Shown one piece after another: positions 6,311 to 7,862 of a stretch of DNA of 7,862 nt. The stretch is from Alphaproteobacteria bacterium CG11_big_fil_rev_8_21_14_0_20_44_7 (GTDB lineage: Bacteria; Pseudomonadota; Alphaproteobacteria; Rickettsiales; 21-14-0-20-44-7). The position numbers and the translations under genes are program-made. Numbering within the stretch: position 1 is the first letter of the stretch; every line of letters begins with the position of its first letter. The stretch lies in the NCBI GenBank assembly GCA_002787615.1, contig PCXJ01000042.1, forward strand, positions 1 through 7,862, written 5' to 3'. The notes beneath the pieces are model-generated. The model saw nothing but the letters and a program-made list of their open reading frames with translations, did no database searches and had not been told where the DNA came from.

Positions 6311-7861
6311 TTATAACTGCCCCAGCGTTTTTATCTTCACTTTTGCGTGAATCTCATTTTGGCTCATCACCACAATTGCATTTCTCACGCGCTCAATAAT
6401 GCTACGAACATATGGTCTAATCCCCGGACTAGTGAGCAGTACCGGCGATTCACCCTGCATTGCATATTTGTCATAAACCTTTTTGATATCAGAAATAAAT
6501 TCCTGCATTTTGCTCGGTGCCATCGCCATATGCATCTCTCCGCCATTGGTTGGATGCAGACTCTCGGCAAATTCCTGCTCCCATTTTGGCGAAAGCGCAA
6601 GAATCGGTATATAACCTTCAAGCCCCATATTCGCGTGACAAATTTGCCGTGATAAGCGCACCCGCACATGCTCGGTAATATGCAAAATACTTTTGGTATT
6701 TCCTGACACCTCAGAGATAGCTTCCAATATAGTCGGCAAATCACGAATGGAAATAATCTCGCCAAGCAGATTTTGCAACACGGATTTTAAACCGCTAACC
6801 GTAAGCTGACCCGGAATTAAATCATCAGCCATTTTCTTATATTGCTCAGGCAAATCATCAATGAGCTTTTGCACCTCCGAATAGGTCAGCAAATCAGCCA
6901 TATTCTCTTTTATCACTTCGGTTAAATGGGTGGTAATCACCGTTGGCGGGTCAACTACCGTATAATTCTTGAATAATGCCTCTTCGCGCTGGCTCTCAGA
7001 AACCCACATTGCCGGCAAGCCAAATGTCGGCTCAATCGTTTCTTCACCCGGCAATAATATTTTCTCACCATTAGGGTTCATTACCAACAACATGTCAGGA
7101 CGCACATTTCCCGATGCTGCTTCAATCTCTTTCACCTTGACGATATATTGATTCGCACCAAGCTGCATATTATCCTGTATCCGTACTGAAGGCATAACAA
7201 AGCCAAGTTCCCGCGCCAATTGTTTGCGCAATGCCTTGATTTGCTCGGTCAGGCGGTGGCCTTTTTCATAATTTATCAATGGCAGCAAACCATAGCCCAA
7301 TTCGAGGCGTAATGAGTCCATGGTGAGCGCGGCGGTAATTTCATCCTCTTCTTTCGGCTTTTCCGATTCCTGTTGCGCTTGCTGTGCAACATCCACTTTT
7401 TCTTGCGCTGCTGTCGTGACTATTTTTGCACTTTCACGCAAATACCAACCGGAAAATGCCATAAATGCAGCAATCGGTAAGAAATATTGCGGAGGAATAC
7501 CCGGCATAAAAAATGCCATAAATGTTAGCAATCCGGCAACAATAAATAAGGCACTCGGATATCTGGATAACTGCCCGAAAACCGCCTTATCCGCACTTCC
7601 TCTCACACCGGATTTTGTGACCAGCAAACCTGCCGCCGTGGAAACAATCAACGCCGGAACTTGGCTGACCAGCCCATCGCCCACGGTTAGGGTTGTGTAG
7701 GTTTGCAGCGCATCATCAAATGACAAATCATTCTGCACCATACCGATGACGATTCCTGCGACAAAATTGATGAAGGTAATCAGCAAACCCGCAATCGCAT
7801 CTCCGCGCACAAATTTATTCGCACCATCCATAGAACCGAAAAATGTTGATTCATCCTCAAG
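6311..7861 (-). CDS. flhA: Flagellar export apparatus protein FlhA, N-terminus outside window
   Basis: FlhA forms the nonameric export gate of the flagellar type III secretion system in the inner membrane. Its cytosolic ring docks chaperone-substrate complexes and helps use the proton motive force. The frame is open to the right edge (LEDESTFFGS before Met at 7831), so that Met is internal; about 517 residues are present of a usual 690 or so. Counting from that Met, the highly conserved KFVRGDAIAG precedes a membrane helix at about 13-33, with further helices near 52-72, 93-113 and 115-133. A charged linker (about 134-165) leads into the C-terminal cytosolic domain, with LELGYGLLPLIN, VVDPPTVITTHL, LPEQYKKMADDLIPGQLT, LRD-like IRDLPTILEAI and the closing VRNAIVVMSQNEI. 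The FHIPEP signature should lie just outside the window. The related injectisome protein (SctV/InvA family) is a less likely alternative, given the flagellar-type sequence and the CckA neighbour. Confidence 0.96.
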   Translation of the reverse strand, partial: LEDESTFFGSMDGANKFVRGDAIAGLLITFINFVAGIVIGMVQNDLSFDDALQTYTTLTVGDGLVSQVPALIVSTAAGLLVTKSGVRGSADKAVFGQLSRYPSALFIVAGLLTFMAFFMPGIPPQYFLPIAAFMAFSGWYLRESAKIVTTAAQEKVDVAQQAQQESEKPKEEDEITAALTMDSLRLELGYGLLPLINYEKGHRLTEQIKALRKQLARELGFVMPSVRIQDNMQLGANQYIVKVKEIEAASGNVRPDMLLVMNPNGEKILLPGEETIEPTFGLPAMWVSESQREEALFKNYTVVDPPTVITTHLTEVIKENMADLLTYSEVQKLIDDLPEQYKKMADDLIPGQLTVSGLKSVLQNLLGEIISIRDLPTILEAISEVSGNTKSILHITEHVRVRLSRQICHANMGLEGYIPILALSPKWEQEFAESLHPTNGGEMHMAMAPSKMQEFISDIKKVYDKYAMQGESPVLLTSPGIRPYVRSIIERVRNAIVVMSQNEIHAKVKIKTLGQL

Positions 7862-7862
7862 C

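Noticed and set aside
7320..7700. Plus-strand open frame rich in Ala, Ser and Cys
   Set aside because: It is the mirror of flhA membrane and linker codons; flhA is certain here.
1..7862. CRISPR array or tandem DNA repeats
   Set aside because: No regularly spaced repeated words were seen; the repetition found is at protein level within the ankyrin gene only.

Overview
The window looks like the chromosome of an alphaproteobacterium. The evidence is a CckA-type hybrid histidine kinase (single PAS, HisKA, HATPase, receiver; H-box GGIAHDFNNLLTA) directly downstream of flhA, the flagellar export gate gene. CckA-ChpT-CtrA is an alphaproteobacterial phosphorelay that classically controls flagellar genes. 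Moderate-to-low GC and a giant ankyrin-repeat gene would suit a host-associated or predatory lineage (Rickettsiales, Holosporales or Micavibrio-like), but the window does not settle this.

Layout, left to right. (1) Bases 2-406, plus strand: the C-terminal end of a DUF4143-type AAA ATPase with a PD-(D/E)XK-like core; it enters from the left edge. (2) Bases 481-3942, minus strand: a 1153-residue protein with N-terminal ankyrin repeats, followed by a long region where I see several degenerate Xre/Cro-like helix-turn-helix modules, each with a similar tail. I do not recognise the whole protein; it is the most unusual object here. (3) Bases 3943-4192: AT-rich, no confident gene. (4) Bases 4193-4627, plus strand: the C-terminal remnant of a large serine recombinase, running antisense into (5) a tRNA-Asn(GTT) gene at 4586-4660, minus strand. 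(6) Bases 4716-6272, minus strand: the CckA-like kinase, without transmembrane segments. (7) Bases 6311-7861, minus strand: flhA, whose N-terminus lies past the right edge.

Interpretation. The right part (tRNA-Asn, cckA, flhA, all on the minus strand) reads as core chromosome: flagellar export plus the kinase that would govern flagellar and cell-cycle transcription through ChpT and CtrA. The left part reads as accessory DNA. A decayed serine recombinase abuts the 3' end of a tRNA gene, a usual boundary for an integrated element, and the large ankyrin/HTH-like gene lies just inside that boundary. A second attachment copy is not visible, so the far end of any island would be outside the window or lost. 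The ankyrin gene and the DUF4143 gene converge across 74 bases.
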